From the NCBI RefSeq assembly GCF_020164955.1, contig NZ_JAIUHG010000028.1, forward strand, positions 24,106-88,105: a DNA stretch of 64,000 bases, in the 5' to 3' direction. The notes under the pieces were generated by a model. The model saw only the letters and a program-made list of their open reading frames with translations. It ran no database searches and was not told where the DNA came from. The position numbers were made by a program, and so were the translations under genes. This DNA comes from Mesorhizobium sp. CA8. Its GTDB lineage: Bacteria > Pseudomonadota > Alphaproteobacteria > Rhizobiales > Rhizobiaceae. The stretch's first letter is position 1, and each line of letters opens with the position of its first letter. Positions 17,797-25,624 of the stretch are shown here, piece after piece.

Positions 17797-17850
17797 TTAA
17801 GGCGCTCAGCCTTAACCTGTTTAAAAGTCGCGCGGACCCTATGTTAAGGC
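17797..17850. promoter_or_regulatory. Triple TTAAGGC motif between dapD and LOG-family gene
   Basis: TTAAGGC (17797-17803), five bases, then GCCTTAA (17809-17815) form a perfect inverted repeat. A third TTAAGGC is at 17844-17850. All lie in the 135-base divergent promoter region. This could be an operator for one or both genes; no regulator can be named. Confidence 0.4.
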
Positions 17851-17908
17851 TCAATGGGGGTCAATCGCGCCAGCGTCACGGGACGGCGCAAGTGAAGGAA
17901 TTGGACGG

Positions 17909-18757
17909 GTGGATTCGATGACTCCCATGGAAAAGGCAGGGTGGACGCCGCTGCCGCATTCGGACGAGGACCTGGAACGCTCGAAAAGCGTGCCGGATAC
18001 CCCGCAGACACGTGCCGAAACCTACCGGCTGGCCTGGAACGATCCCGACTTCATGACGCGGCGCGAATTGCGCGCCGTGCGGCTGCAGCTCGAACTCCTG
18101 AAGCCGGAGATGATTCTGGCCGAGCGCGGCATTCGCTCGACCGTCATCCTGTTCGGCGGCGCTCGCCTGCCCGAACCGGGCGGCGAGGCCTGGGCGGCCA
18201 AGAACGAGACGCAGAAGAAGAACCTCGAGGCGAACAGCAAATATTACGAGGAGGCGCGTAAATTCGCCCGTCTGTGCTCGCGGCAGTCGGCCACCTCCTA
18301 TTATCGGGAGTATGTCGTCGTCACGGGCGGCGGACCGGGCGTCATGGAGGCCGGCAACCGCGGCGCCGACGATGTCGGCGCGCCGTCGATCGGCTTGAAC
18401 ATCGTGCTCCCGCACGAGCAGGCGCCCAACGCCTATGTCACGCCGGAGCTCTGCTTCAATTTCCACTACTTCGCCATCCGCAAGATGCATTTCGTCATGC
18501 GGGCCAAGGCGGTCGCGGTCTTCCCGGGCGGCTTCGGCACGATGGACGAGTTCTTCGAGACGCTGACGCTGATCCAGACGGGGCGCATGGAGCGCGTGCC
18601 GGTCATTCTGTTCGGCAAGACGTTCTGGCAAAGGGCGATCGATCTCGACTTCCTCGCCGAGCAGGGCACGATCTCGCCCGGAGATCAGGACATCATCGAT
18701 TTCGTCGACACGGCCGACGAGGCCTGGGAGATCATCCGCCGCTTCTACAAGCTTTAA
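17909..18757 (+). CDS. LOG-family protein (cytokinin riboside 5'-monophosphate phosphoribohydrolase-like)
   Basis: A 282-residue protein with the two LOG motifs GGGPGVMEA (140-148) and PGGFGTMDE (206-214). This family cleaves nucleoside 5'-monophosphates to the free base and ribose 5-phosphate; the name lysine decarboxylase used for some members is misleading. About 90 residues precede the core, making it longer than plant LOG and like the larger bacterial type. Cytokinin activation is possible in a plant-associated bacterium, but purine salvage is equally likely. Confidence 0.85.
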   Translation: MDSMTPMEKAGWTPLPHSDEDLERSKSVPDTPQTRAETYRLAWNDPDFMTRRELRAVRLQLELLKPEMILAERGIRSTVILFGGARLPEPGGEAWAAKNETQKKNLEANSKYYEEARKFARLCSRQSATSYYREYVVVTGGGPGVMEAGNRGADDVGAPSIGLNIVLPHEQAPNAYVTPELCFNFHYFAIRKMHFVMRAKAVAVFPGGFGTMDEFFETLTLIQTGRMERVPVILFGKTFWQRAIDLDFLAEQGTISPGDQDIIDFVDTADEAWEIIRRFYKL

Positions 18758-18839
18758 GATAATTGCCACGGCTTCGGACGGCCACGCGTCCGACGGCAAT
18801 GGCAACGTCAAGGCCGGCCGGAGAGCCGCCCGGAGTTGG

Positions 18840-19547
18840 TCAGGCCGCCACGTCGACGATCGCGGTCAGGAAGCCGGCGAGATCGTCGGTGACGAAATCG
18901 ACGTCGTCCTCGTTTGCCGGGTCGCGTTCCCAGATCTCCGAGAAGGTCGGCTCGAAATTGCGCGGCACCACCAGCACGGTCGTCATCCCGAGCGTTTTCG
19001 GCACCGCCAGATTGCGCGCCAGGTCCTCGAACATCACCGCATTGTGCCCGGTCACCGAGTGCAATTCGGCAAAGCGCTCATAGGTCTGGCGCTCCGGCTT
19101 GGGGTTCAGCCCCGCCGCCACGATGTCGAAGATGGCGTCGAAATGCTCCAATATGCCGAGTTGGCGCGCGGTGCGCTCGGCATGCCTGCGGTCGCCATTG
19201 GTGAAGATGAATTTGCGCCCGGGAAGCTGGCGGATCGCCGCGCCCAGCACCGGGTCCGGCACCAGCCGCGAATAGTCGATGTCGTGCACCTTCTCGAGAA
19301 AATCGTCGGGATCGATGCCGTGCCGCTTCATCAGCCCGTTCAGCGTCGTGCCGTATTCCAGATAGAGTTCCTTCTGCAGCTTGCGCGCGTCATCGCGCGA
19401 AAGCGTCAGCAGCTCCCCGACATAGGCGGTCATCTTCACGTCGATCTGCGCGAACAGGTTCGAGTGATGCGGATAGAGCGTGTTGTCGAGGTCGAACACC
19501 CAGTCCGTGACATGGGCGAAGCGCGCAGGATCGGGTGTCGTTGTCAT
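18840..19547 (-). CDS. HAD-superfamily pyrimidine 5'-nucleotidase-like hydrolase
   Basis: A 235-residue HAD enzyme of the Sdt1/pyrimidine 5'-nucleotidase type. Motif I is DLDNTLYP (D19, D21), motif II lies in FIFTNGDRRH, the motif III lysine is in LNPKPERQTYE, and motif IV is VMFEDLARN. It should dephosphorylate small phosphate esters such as UMP or CMP. The ATG at 19547 is chosen because the frame upstream lacks family features. In related rhizobial genomes this gene lies between dapD and argB. Confidence 0.88.
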   Translation of the reverse strand: MTTTPDPARFAHVTDWVFDLDNTLYPHHSNLFAQIDVKMTAYVGELLTLSRDDARKLQKELYLEYGTTLNGLMKRHGIDPDDFLEKVHDIDYSRLVPDPVLGAAIRQLPGRKFIFTNGDRRHAERTARQLGILEHFDAIFDIVAAGLNPKPERQTYERFAELHSVTGHNAVMFEDLARNLAVPKTLGMTTVLVVPRNFEPTFSEIWERDPANEDDVDFVTDDLAGFLTAIVDVAA

Positions 19548-19697
19548 GGATTTCTTATGGCATGCCGACGCTAGATTTATCCACAACTTATGCGCGTCAC
19601 GAAATGTGAAAATGGCGCCTCGCTTCAAATTTTAAAAGTCCTGGAAAGGTCGCCTTTAACGCTTGCTGGCACACAAGCTGACCGTTGGGAGCAAGTG

Positions 19698-20459
19698 ATG
19701 AGTCGCATATTTTTGAGGGCCGCTGCCGTGGCATTCGCTTCGGTCGCTGCCTCGCTGTTGTTGACGCTGATTGTGATGCCGGCAATGGGCTTTCCGATGA
19801 GCCGCACGGTCTGGCTAGCGTCGACGGTTTGCCCGCTCGTCCTCGCCTGGGCTGCCAGCGCCAGCAGCTTCTGGCAGAGCGATAGGTTGCAGAATGCTCA
19901 TCGCGAACTTGCTCGGGCCCACGCGCAGCTCGCGGCGGCGCACCGGCGCCTGTCGGAAAAGGCAAGCCGCGATGACATGACCGGCATGCTCAACCGCGAA
20001 ACTTTCTTTGCCGCGCTCGACGGATCGCGGCGCAAGAGCGATCGCGGCGCGCTCCTCATCATCGACGCCGATCACTTCAAGAGGATCAATGACAGCTATG
20101 GTCATCTGACAGGCGACCAAGCGCTGCTGCTGATCGCCGGCGCCATCGAGCGCGGCATCCGCGGCGGCGACGTGCTGGGCCGCATCGGTGGCGAGGAGTT
20201 CGCGGCCTTCCTGGTCGGCGCCAGCGAAGCGGAAGCCAAGCACATCGCCGAACGCATCCGCCGCGAGGTCGAGCTGATCCGTTTCCGCCCCGTCGACGAG
20301 CGGACCGTGCCGCTCACCGTCTCGATCGGCGGCATAAGCTGCGGCGAGAGCGCGACCGTTTCCGATTTGATGCGCGCCGCCGATCGCAGGCTTTACGAGG
20401 CCAAGAACCGCGGCCGCAATCTTTCGATCCTCGATCGCGAGCTTCCGGAAGCGGCTTGA
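19698..20459 (+). CDS. Short membrane-anchored diguanylate cyclase
   Basis: A 253-residue protein with two N-terminal membrane helices (about 7-30 and 37-58), a short coiled-coil linker (about 62-90) and a GGDEF domain. The active loop is GGEEF at 164-168. An intact inhibitory site RGGD is at 155-158, exactly five residues before it, so c-di-GMP product inhibition is expected. No extracytoplasmic sensor is present. GGGAG precedes the ATG at 19698. Confidence 0.9.
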   Translation: MSRIFLRAAAVAFASVAASLLLTLIVMPAMGFPMSRTVWLASTVCPLVLAWAASASSFWQSDRLQNAHRELARAHAQLAAAHRRLSEKASRDDMTGMLNRETFFAALDGSRRKSDRGALLIIDADHFKRINDSYGHLTGDQALLLIAGAIERGIRGGDVLGRIGGEEFAAFLVGASEAEAKHIAERIRREVELIRFRPVDERTVPLTVSIGGISCGESATVSDLMRAADRRLYEAKNRGRNLSILDRELPEAA

Positions 20460-20547
20460 GCTTCGCCGCGGGCGTTAGCAGAGCCCTAACCATGTCGATA
20501 TTCAACCGCGCTAAACTTCCTGGTGTAACGCGGTTTTCATCTGGCTT

Positions 20548-20562
20548 TGGCACGAAACTGGC
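20548..20562 (+). promoter_or_regulatory. Candidate sigma-54 promoter (TGGCACG-N4-TGGC)
   Basis: The bases match the -24/-12 consensus TGGCACG-N4-TTGC at all but one position, with correct GG to GC spacing. It lies 70 bases before the start of the small Tat-like peptide gene. It has not been tested, and a chance match is possible. Confidence 0.45.
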
Positions 20563-20631
20563 CTCGGTAGCGGCATGTGTGCCGTTCAGGAACGGCATGC
20601 GTGGATCGAGGCCCCTGTCGAGAGACGTGTC

Positions 20632-20790
20632 ATGAGCAGGTTCATAAGAAAAATGTCGCGCCGCGCGATCATGCAGGCGCTGATCACGCTGCCCGCCCTG
20701 TCGCTGTTCCGCAGCCAGCAACCCGTGGTCGATCCCGATGAGATCGTCGAGATCAATGGCTGGATCCTGCGGCGGAGCGACCTCGCATGA
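20632..20790 (+). CDS. 52-residue Tat-signal-like mini-protein preceding GMC oxidoreductase
   Basis: The protein is almost entirely a signal-like sequence. A twin-arginine region (RKMSRRAIMQAL) is followed by a hydrophobic stretch (ITLPALSLF) and about 27 polar residues (VDPDEIVEINGWILRRSDLA). GAGAG lies before the ATG, and the stop overlaps the oxidoreductase start by four bases (ATGA). Some GMC dehydrogenases have a small Tat-exported subunit; this could be a much reduced version that helps target or anchor the enzyme. The family is not recognised. Confidence 0.6.
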   Translation: MSRFIRKMSRRAIMQALITLPALSLFRSQQPVVDPDEIVEINGWILRRSDLA

Positions 20791-22226
20791 TCTTCGACAG
20801 CTACGAAGCCTATAAGCAGACCGGCTTCAAGCCCAAGGCCTGTATCCTCGGTTCCGGTCCCGCCGGCATGACAATCGCCAGGAAGCTCGGCACCGCCGGC
20901 ATTCCGATCGTCGTGCTGGAGGCGGGCTCGCGCGAATTCAGCGAGGAGTCGCAGGATTTCTACCGTGGCAAGACGGTCGGCGATTTCTACTTCGACCTCG
21001 ACATCACCAGGCTGCGCTTCATGGGCGGCTCGTCCAACCACTGGGCCGGCTGGTGCCGCGTGCTCGACAAGCAGGATTTCGAACCCAAGGCATGGGCGCC
21101 GGACACCGGCTGGCCGATCAGCCGCGCCGACATCGAGCCCTATCTCGGCGAGGTCCACGATATCCTCGAGCTTCCGGCGTTCCGTCCGGACGTCCCGGTT
21201 TCGGACGACATCCGCTGGGTGCAGTTGATCAAGAGCCCCGCGGTTCGTTTCGGCGAGAAATATGCGGACGAGCTCGACAAGAGCAAGAACATCGCCGTCG
21301 TGCTCAACACCTATGCGACTGAGCTTACCGGCGACGGCAAACGCATCACCGGCGCGAAGCTGTGGTCGAACGGGCAGGACGCCGGCACCTTCAGCGCCGA
21401 TTATTTCGTCGCCTGCACCGGCGGACTGGAGAACTCGCGGCTGCTGTTGTGGTCGAATGAGCGCTCGAATGGCGGCGTGGTGCCGAACGCGGCTGCGCTC
21501 GGCCGCTATTGGATGGAGCATCCGACCTTCGAAGGTGGCAACGCCGTTCTTGCCAACTATTCGGAGTTCGAGGTCGACGGCTCGAATGAAGCCTTCTTCT
21601 CGCCGACGCTTGCCGCGATGGAGCGGCTGCAGATCATGAATTTCGGCATCCGCCTGATCGAGAGCCCCTATCCCAATGTCAAGAAGCTGATCGCCGACCT
21701 TGCCTGTACCGCGCCGAACATGGCGGAGTGGATGTCGTTCCAGCTGGACCAGAGGCTGCGTTGCGCCGCCCAGCTCTATGTCGCCTGGGAGCAGGCGCCG
21801 CTCGCCTCGAACCGGATCGAGCTGTCGAAGACCGATGTCGATCACGCCGGCGTGCCGCGCATCGAACTGCGCTGGAAGAAGTCGCCGCTCGAGCGCCGCA
21901 CCCTGCTCGAGGGCCTTAGGCTTTTCGGCACGACCATGGCGCAGAAGAACCTCGGCCGCGTCCGCATCGACGACTGGATCAGCAATGGCGGCGATTACCC
22001 GACCAACGAGGAGACGGCCGGTCACCACCATATGGGCGGCACCCGCATGGGCACCGATGTCTTGAAGAGCGTCGTCGATGCCAATTGCAAGGTGCACGGC
22101 ATGGACAATTTCTATGTCGGCGGCTCCTCGGTGTTCTGCACGTCGGGCCAGTGCAATCCCACCACCACCATCACCGCGCTTGCCTGCCGCCTGGGCGAGC
22201 ACCTCGGCAAGGTGATTGCCGTCTGA
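20787..22226 (+). CDS. GMC-family FAD oxidoreductase
   Basis: A 479-residue flavoprotein. The ADP-binding fold is ILGSGPAGMTIARKL (20-34) with an acidic end VVLEAG. MGGSSNHWAGWC is the second flavin contact. The C-terminal GMC motif (GHHHMGGTRMG, then NFYVGGSSVFCTSGQCNPTTT) holds the catalytic His/Asn-like region. It probably oxidises an alcohol or sugar; the substrate and electron acceptor are unknown. It has no signal of its own, yet it is coupled to a preceding Tat-like mini-protein, which may matter for location. Confidence 0.88.
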   Translation: MIFDSYEAYKQTGFKPKACILGSGPAGMTIARKLGTAGIPIVVLEAGSREFSEESQDFYRGKTVGDFYFDLDITRLRFMGGSSNHWAGWCRVLDKQDFEPKAWAPDTGWPISRADIEPYLGEVHDILELPAFRPDVPVSDDIRWVQLIKSPAVRFGEKYADELDKSKNIAVVLNTYATELTGDGKRITGAKLWSNGQDAGTFSADYFVACTGGLENSRLLLWSNERSNGGVVPNAAALGRYWMEHPTFEGGNAVLANYSEFEVDGSNEAFFSPTLAAMERLQIMNFGIRLIESPYPNVKKLIADLACTAPNMAEWMSFQLDQRLRCAAQLYVAWEQAPLASNRIELSKTDVDHAGVPRIELRWKKSPLERRTLLEGLRLFGTTMAQKNLGRVRIDDWISNGGDYPTNEETAGHHHMGGTRMGTDVLKSVVDANCKVHGMDNFYVGGSSVFCTSGQCNPTTTITALACRLGEHLGKVIAV

Positions 22227-22395
22227 TTTCGACTGTGCTGCGCTTCATCCACGCCGCTCTCGACCTGCAGAGCGAGCAACTGGCCAGGATCAAGGCCGAG
22301 CACGATAAAGTCGATTGATCCGAAAAAGCGCGAAGCGGCCCAGCCGCCTGCCGGCAACTGAACCGCCCTGAATGTCGGTTGGGCGAAAACCGACC

Positions 22396-23229
22396 TCAGA
22401 CCGTCGCCGGGTCGAGCGCCGGCTGGCCCTTGAACCGCGCCACGATGCCGGCGAGGTCGCCATGGGCGAAAGCATCGCGCAGCGCATCGAAGGACGGCAG
22501 CACGAAATAGGCGCGCTGGAACTTGTCGATCTCATAGCCGGTGCGCATCACCGTCTCGAGGTCGAACGGCACATGGTGGGCGTCCTTGCTCTCGACCGCG
22601 AATTGCAGCTCGGTGAAGGACGACATCAGCCCGGCGCCGAAGGCCTTCAGCGGCTGGCCAGCTTCCTGGATGAGGCCGTATTCGGCGCTGTACCAGTAAA
22701 GCCTTGTGATCATCTCGTCGCCGCCGAGCGCGATCAAGCCCTCGGCCTTCTGGCCATAGATCTGCATGAAATCGGCGAACACCGGCTGGGTCAGGATCGG
22801 CACATGACCGAAGAAATCGTGGAACATGTCCGGCTCGACGATGTAGTCGAGTTCTTTTTTCGTCCGCAGCCAGTTGGTGACGGGGAAGCGCCGATTGGCG
22901 AGATGCTCGAAGAACGGGCCGGCCGGAATGAGGCCAGGCACCGCGACGATCTCCCAGCCCGTCGCCTTGGCGACCTTTTCGCTGACCTCGTCGAAATTGG
23001 GAATCCTGTCGAGCAGGCCGAGCGCGGCAACGCCGTCCAGATAGGAACAGTGCGCGAGCTTCTGGGTCAGCTTCGTCTGGCGGTCGCAGAGCGTGCGCCA
23101 CACCGCCTGTTCCTCGGGTGAATAATCGTAGCTCTGCGCCACGGTGAAATCGCTGCGGCACACCGAATAGTCGCCGCGAAGGCCCTGCGCCGCGCATTCG
23201 GCGGCGTAATCGGCAACGCTGATCGTCAT
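22396..23229 (-). CDS. phhA: Phenylalanine 4-monooxygenase
   Basis: About 277 residues, the bacterial single-domain length. The iron ligands are H137 and H142 (FHDFFGHVP) and E183 (SAEYGLI). It makes tyrosine from phenylalanine using tetrahydropterin and oxygen. Two adjacent ATG codons occur; GAGGAGG is 2 bases before the first and 5 before the second, so the second (23229) is chosen. It is divergent from an Lrp/AsnC regulator, the usual partner of phhA in rhizobia. Confidence 0.95.
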   Translation of the reverse strand: MTISVADYAAECAAQGLRGDYSVCRSDFTVAQSYDYSPEEQAVWRTLCDRQTKLTQKLAHCSYLDGVAALGLLDRIPNFDEVSEKVAKATGWEIVAVPGLIPAGPFFEHLANRRFPVTNWLRTKKELDYIVEPDMFHDFFGHVPILTQPVFADFMQIYGQKAEGLIALGGDEMITRLYWYSAEYGLIQEAGQPLKAFGAGLMSSFTELQFAVESKDAHHVPFDLETVMRTGYEIDKFQRAYFVLPSFDALRDAFAHGDLAGIVARFKGQPALDPATV

Positions 23230-23243
23230 CATATCCTCCTCAA

Positions 23244-23265
23244 GATCGTGATCCACGGATCGTGA
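23244..23265. promoter_or_regulatory. Lrp-type operator between phhA and its regulator
   Basis: Two GATCGTGA direct repeats (23244-23251 and 23258-23265) surround a perfect inverted repeat GATCC-AC-GGATC (23250-23261). The block lies 15 bases upstream of the phhA start codon. Control by the divergent Lrp protein is inferred. Confidence 0.5.
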
Positions 23266-23368
23266 GGAGTAGTTTAGCGGCGATCCATGAGGCAAATCAG
23301 CCTTGTTTCGTAGCCCGCCGGGAGTTTCTGAGGTAAAAGCACTCGGATCAACGCGAGATCCAGGATAC

Positions 23369-23845
23369 ATGCCTCAATTCGACGATTTCGAGATCAAGAT
23401 GCTCGACATCCTGCAGCGCGATGGCCGCAAGCCCGTCTCGGAGCTGGCGCAAGAGATCGGCCTGTCGACCACGCCTTGCGCGCGCCGCTTCGACGCCTTG
23501 CAGGAGACAGGCATCATCAAAGGCTTTGCCGCCGTGCTCAGCCGCCGCGCCGTCGGGTTGACGGTCGAGGTGTTCATCCAGGTGCGGCTGGTCGGCCACA
23601 GCGACGGCTCGCCCGAAAGCTTCATCGCCGCCGTGCAGCGCATGGACGAGGTCTCGTCCTGCTGGACCATGACCGGCGACTACGATTTTCTGCTGCATGT
23701 CATGGTGCCGTCGGTCGACGACCTCAACGCCTTCGTCATGCACCGGCTGATGCGGCTGCCCGGGGTGCGCGACGTTCACACGCAACTGGTGCTGCAGAAC
23801 ATCAAGGGACCCGGCCACGTGCCGCTCAGCCATCTGCGGCGCTAA
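23369..23845 (+). CDS. Lrp/AsnC-family regulator
   Basis: A 158-residue protein with an N-terminal winged helix-turn-helix (VSELAQEIGLSTTPCARRFDAL) and a C-terminal RAM/AsnC ligand domain (about 65-150, VEVFIQVRLVG and CWTMTGDYDFLLHVMVP). The start MPQFDDFEIKMLDILQRDGR is the family pattern. It is divergent from phhA and probably activates it in response to phenylalanine or tyrosine. Confidence 0.92.
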   Translation: MPQFDDFEIKMLDILQRDGRKPVSELAQEIGLSTTPCARRFDALQETGIIKGFAAVLSRRAVGLTVEVFIQVRLVGHSDGSPESFIAAVQRMDEVSSCWTMTGDYDFLLHVMVPSVDDLNAFVMHRLMRLPGVRDVHTQLVLQNIKGPGHVPLSHLRR

Positions 23846-23926
23846 AGCAACTCCATGAAGAATGTGAAGCGTTTAGGCTCGGCAACTTCGCCGTAGCCCT
23901 CCGCCCGGAATTGCTTCAAACAAACT
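23846..23926. repeat. Degenerate dispersed repeat (GGAATTGC family), interrupted copy
   Basis: The left arm (AAGCAACTCC...GTGAAGCG) and right arm (CCGCCCGGAATTGCTTCAAA) match the copies at 58899 and 63478, but about 26 extra bases lie between the arms. It follows the Lrp stop codon directly. Confidence 0.6.
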
Positions 23927-24018
23927 TCTCCCGAAAAGCTGCGTGGAAACTGCTGAACCGCGCCAAGGCGGCTTCGACATGGGCGACTAGCACAAGCGGA
24001 CCAACATGGAGGTCCGCC

Positions 24019-25587
24019 TTGAACATCGTGCTGATCAATCCCTCGCACACGGCCATCGGCAGCCGCGTGCCCGACGACCATCTGCCGCCGCTCGGGCTGC
24101 TGGCGATCGGCGGTCCGCTGATCGATTCCGGCCATCAGGTGCGCCTGGTTGACGCCGAGTTCGGTCCTATGCCGCTTGGCAGGGTGGTCGATGAGGCTTT
24201 GCGCGACGATCCCGATTTCATTCTGATCGGCCATTCCGGTTCGACCTCGGCGCATCCGACGGCTTTACGCATCGCTGAAATGATCAAGGCCCGCGCGCCG
24301 GACGTCATCGTCATCTATGGCGGCGTCTTCCCGACCTATCATTGGCGCGACATCCTCGCCGCGAGCGACGCCTTCGACTTCATCGTGCGCGGCGAGGGCG
24401 AGGCGACCGCGACGGCGCTGGTCGAGGCGATCGAGATGCGCCAGCCGGTGGCAAGCGTTGCCGGCATCGCCTATCGTGACGACCTCGGCCACCCTGTCGC
24501 GACGCAGCCGGCCATGACCATCGCCGACCTCGATGCCTGGCGCGTCGGCTGGGAGCTGATCGATCATCGCCGCTACTCCTATTGGGGCGGCAAGCGGGCC
24601 GTGGTCATGCACTTCTCGCGCGGCTGCCCGCATCTGTGCAACTATTGCGGCCAGCGCGGGTTCTGGACCCGCTGGCGCCATCGCGACCCGGTCAAATTCG
24701 CCAGGGAGATCGCCTGGCTATATCGCGAGCACGGCGTCGAGCTGATCAATCTGGCCGATGAGAACCCGACCTCCTCGAAAAAGGCCTGGCGCGCCTTTCT
24801 CGACGCCATGATCGCCGAGAACGTGCCGGTGTTGATCGTCGGCTCGACCCGCGCCGACGATATCGTGCGCGATGCCGATATCCTCAACCTTTACCGCAAG
24901 GCTGGCGTCATCCGCTGGCTTCTCGGCATGGAAAATACCGACGAGGCGACTTTGTCGCTGATCCGCAAGGGCGGCAGCACCAAGTCCGACCGCGAGGCGA
25001 TCCGGCTGCTCCGGCAACACGGGATCCTGTCGATGACGACCTGGGTCGCCGGCTTCGAGGACGAGACCTTGCGCGATCTCTGGCGCGGTTTCCGCCAGCT
25101 CATCGCTTATGACCCCGACCAGATCCAGGCGCTCTATGTCACACCGCACCGCTGGACGCCGTTCTTCCGCATCGCCAGCCGCCGCAAGGTGATCCAGCAG
25201 GATGTGCGCCTCTGGGACTACAAGCACCAGGTTCTGCACATGACCCGGCTGAAGCCATGGATGCTGTTCTTCGCCGTCAAGCTGATCGAAGTCGCGGTGC
25301 AGTCGCGGCCGAAGGCGCTGGCGCGCATCCTGTTCCATCCCGATCCCGAGCAGCGGCATTCGATGCGCTGGTACACCAGCATGGGCCGCCGCGTCTGGTT
25401 CCGCGAAGTCTGGGGGTTTCTCGCCCGCGACCGCCGCGTCACGGATGGACCGACGCTCGCCGAGTTCTGGGGCGCGCCGCAGGACGCCGAGGAGGAATCG
25501 ATGGTCGTCCGGCGGCCGCCTGGAAAGTCTGGCGCGTGCGTCGTCGAGACCGCGCTTGTGCCGGACGAAAGAAGATTAGCCGGCTGA
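24019..25587 (+). CDS. BchE-like B12-binding radical SAM protein (TTG start)
   Basis: A 522-residue protein with an N-terminal cobalamin-binding-type Rossmann domain (NIVLINPSHTAIGSR, HLPPLGLLAIGGPLIDSGH) and a radical SAM core with the cluster motif CPHLCNYC (C203, C207, C210). Sequence and layout resemble BchE, the anaerobic Mg-protoporphyrin IX monomethyl ester cyclase. No other bacteriochlorophyll gene is present, so a different cyclase- or methyltransferase-like reaction is possible. No ATG fits: GGAGG at 24008-24012 lies 6 bases before a TTG that starts exactly at the family N-terminus. The frame upstream of this is antisense-like and non-coding. Confidence 0.85.
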   Translation: MNIVLINPSHTAIGSRVPDDHLPPLGLLAIGGPLIDSGHQVRLVDAEFGPMPLGRVVDEALRDDPDFILIGHSGSTSAHPTALRIAEMIKARAPDVIVIYGGVFPTYHWRDILAASDAFDFIVRGEGEATATALVEAIEMRQPVASVAGIAYRDDLGHPVATQPAMTIADLDAWRVGWELIDHRRYSYWGGKRAVVMHFSRGCPHLCNYCGQRGFWTRWRHRDPVKFAREIAWLYREHGVELINLADENPTSSKKAWRAFLDAMIAENVPVLIVGSTRADDIVRDADILNLYRKAGVIRWLLGMENTDEATLSLIRKGGSTKSDREAIRLLRQHGILSMTTWVAGFEDETLRDLWRGFRQLIAYDPDQIQALYVTPHRWTPFFRIASRRKVIQQDVRLWDYKHQVLHMTRLKPWMLFFAVKLIEVAVQSRPKALARILFHPDPEQRHSMRWYTSMGRRVWFREVWGFLARDRRVTDGPTLAEFWGAPQDAEEESMVVRRPPGKSGACVVETALVPDERRLAG

Positions 25588-25624
25588 TCATGGCAGATCA
25601 CCGTTTACGGGTGACCTTGCCTTC

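Noticed and set aside
23476..24018. Upstream extension of the BchE-like frame
   Set aside because: It overlaps the lrp gene in another frame and lacks family similarity; GGAGG plus TTG marks the start.
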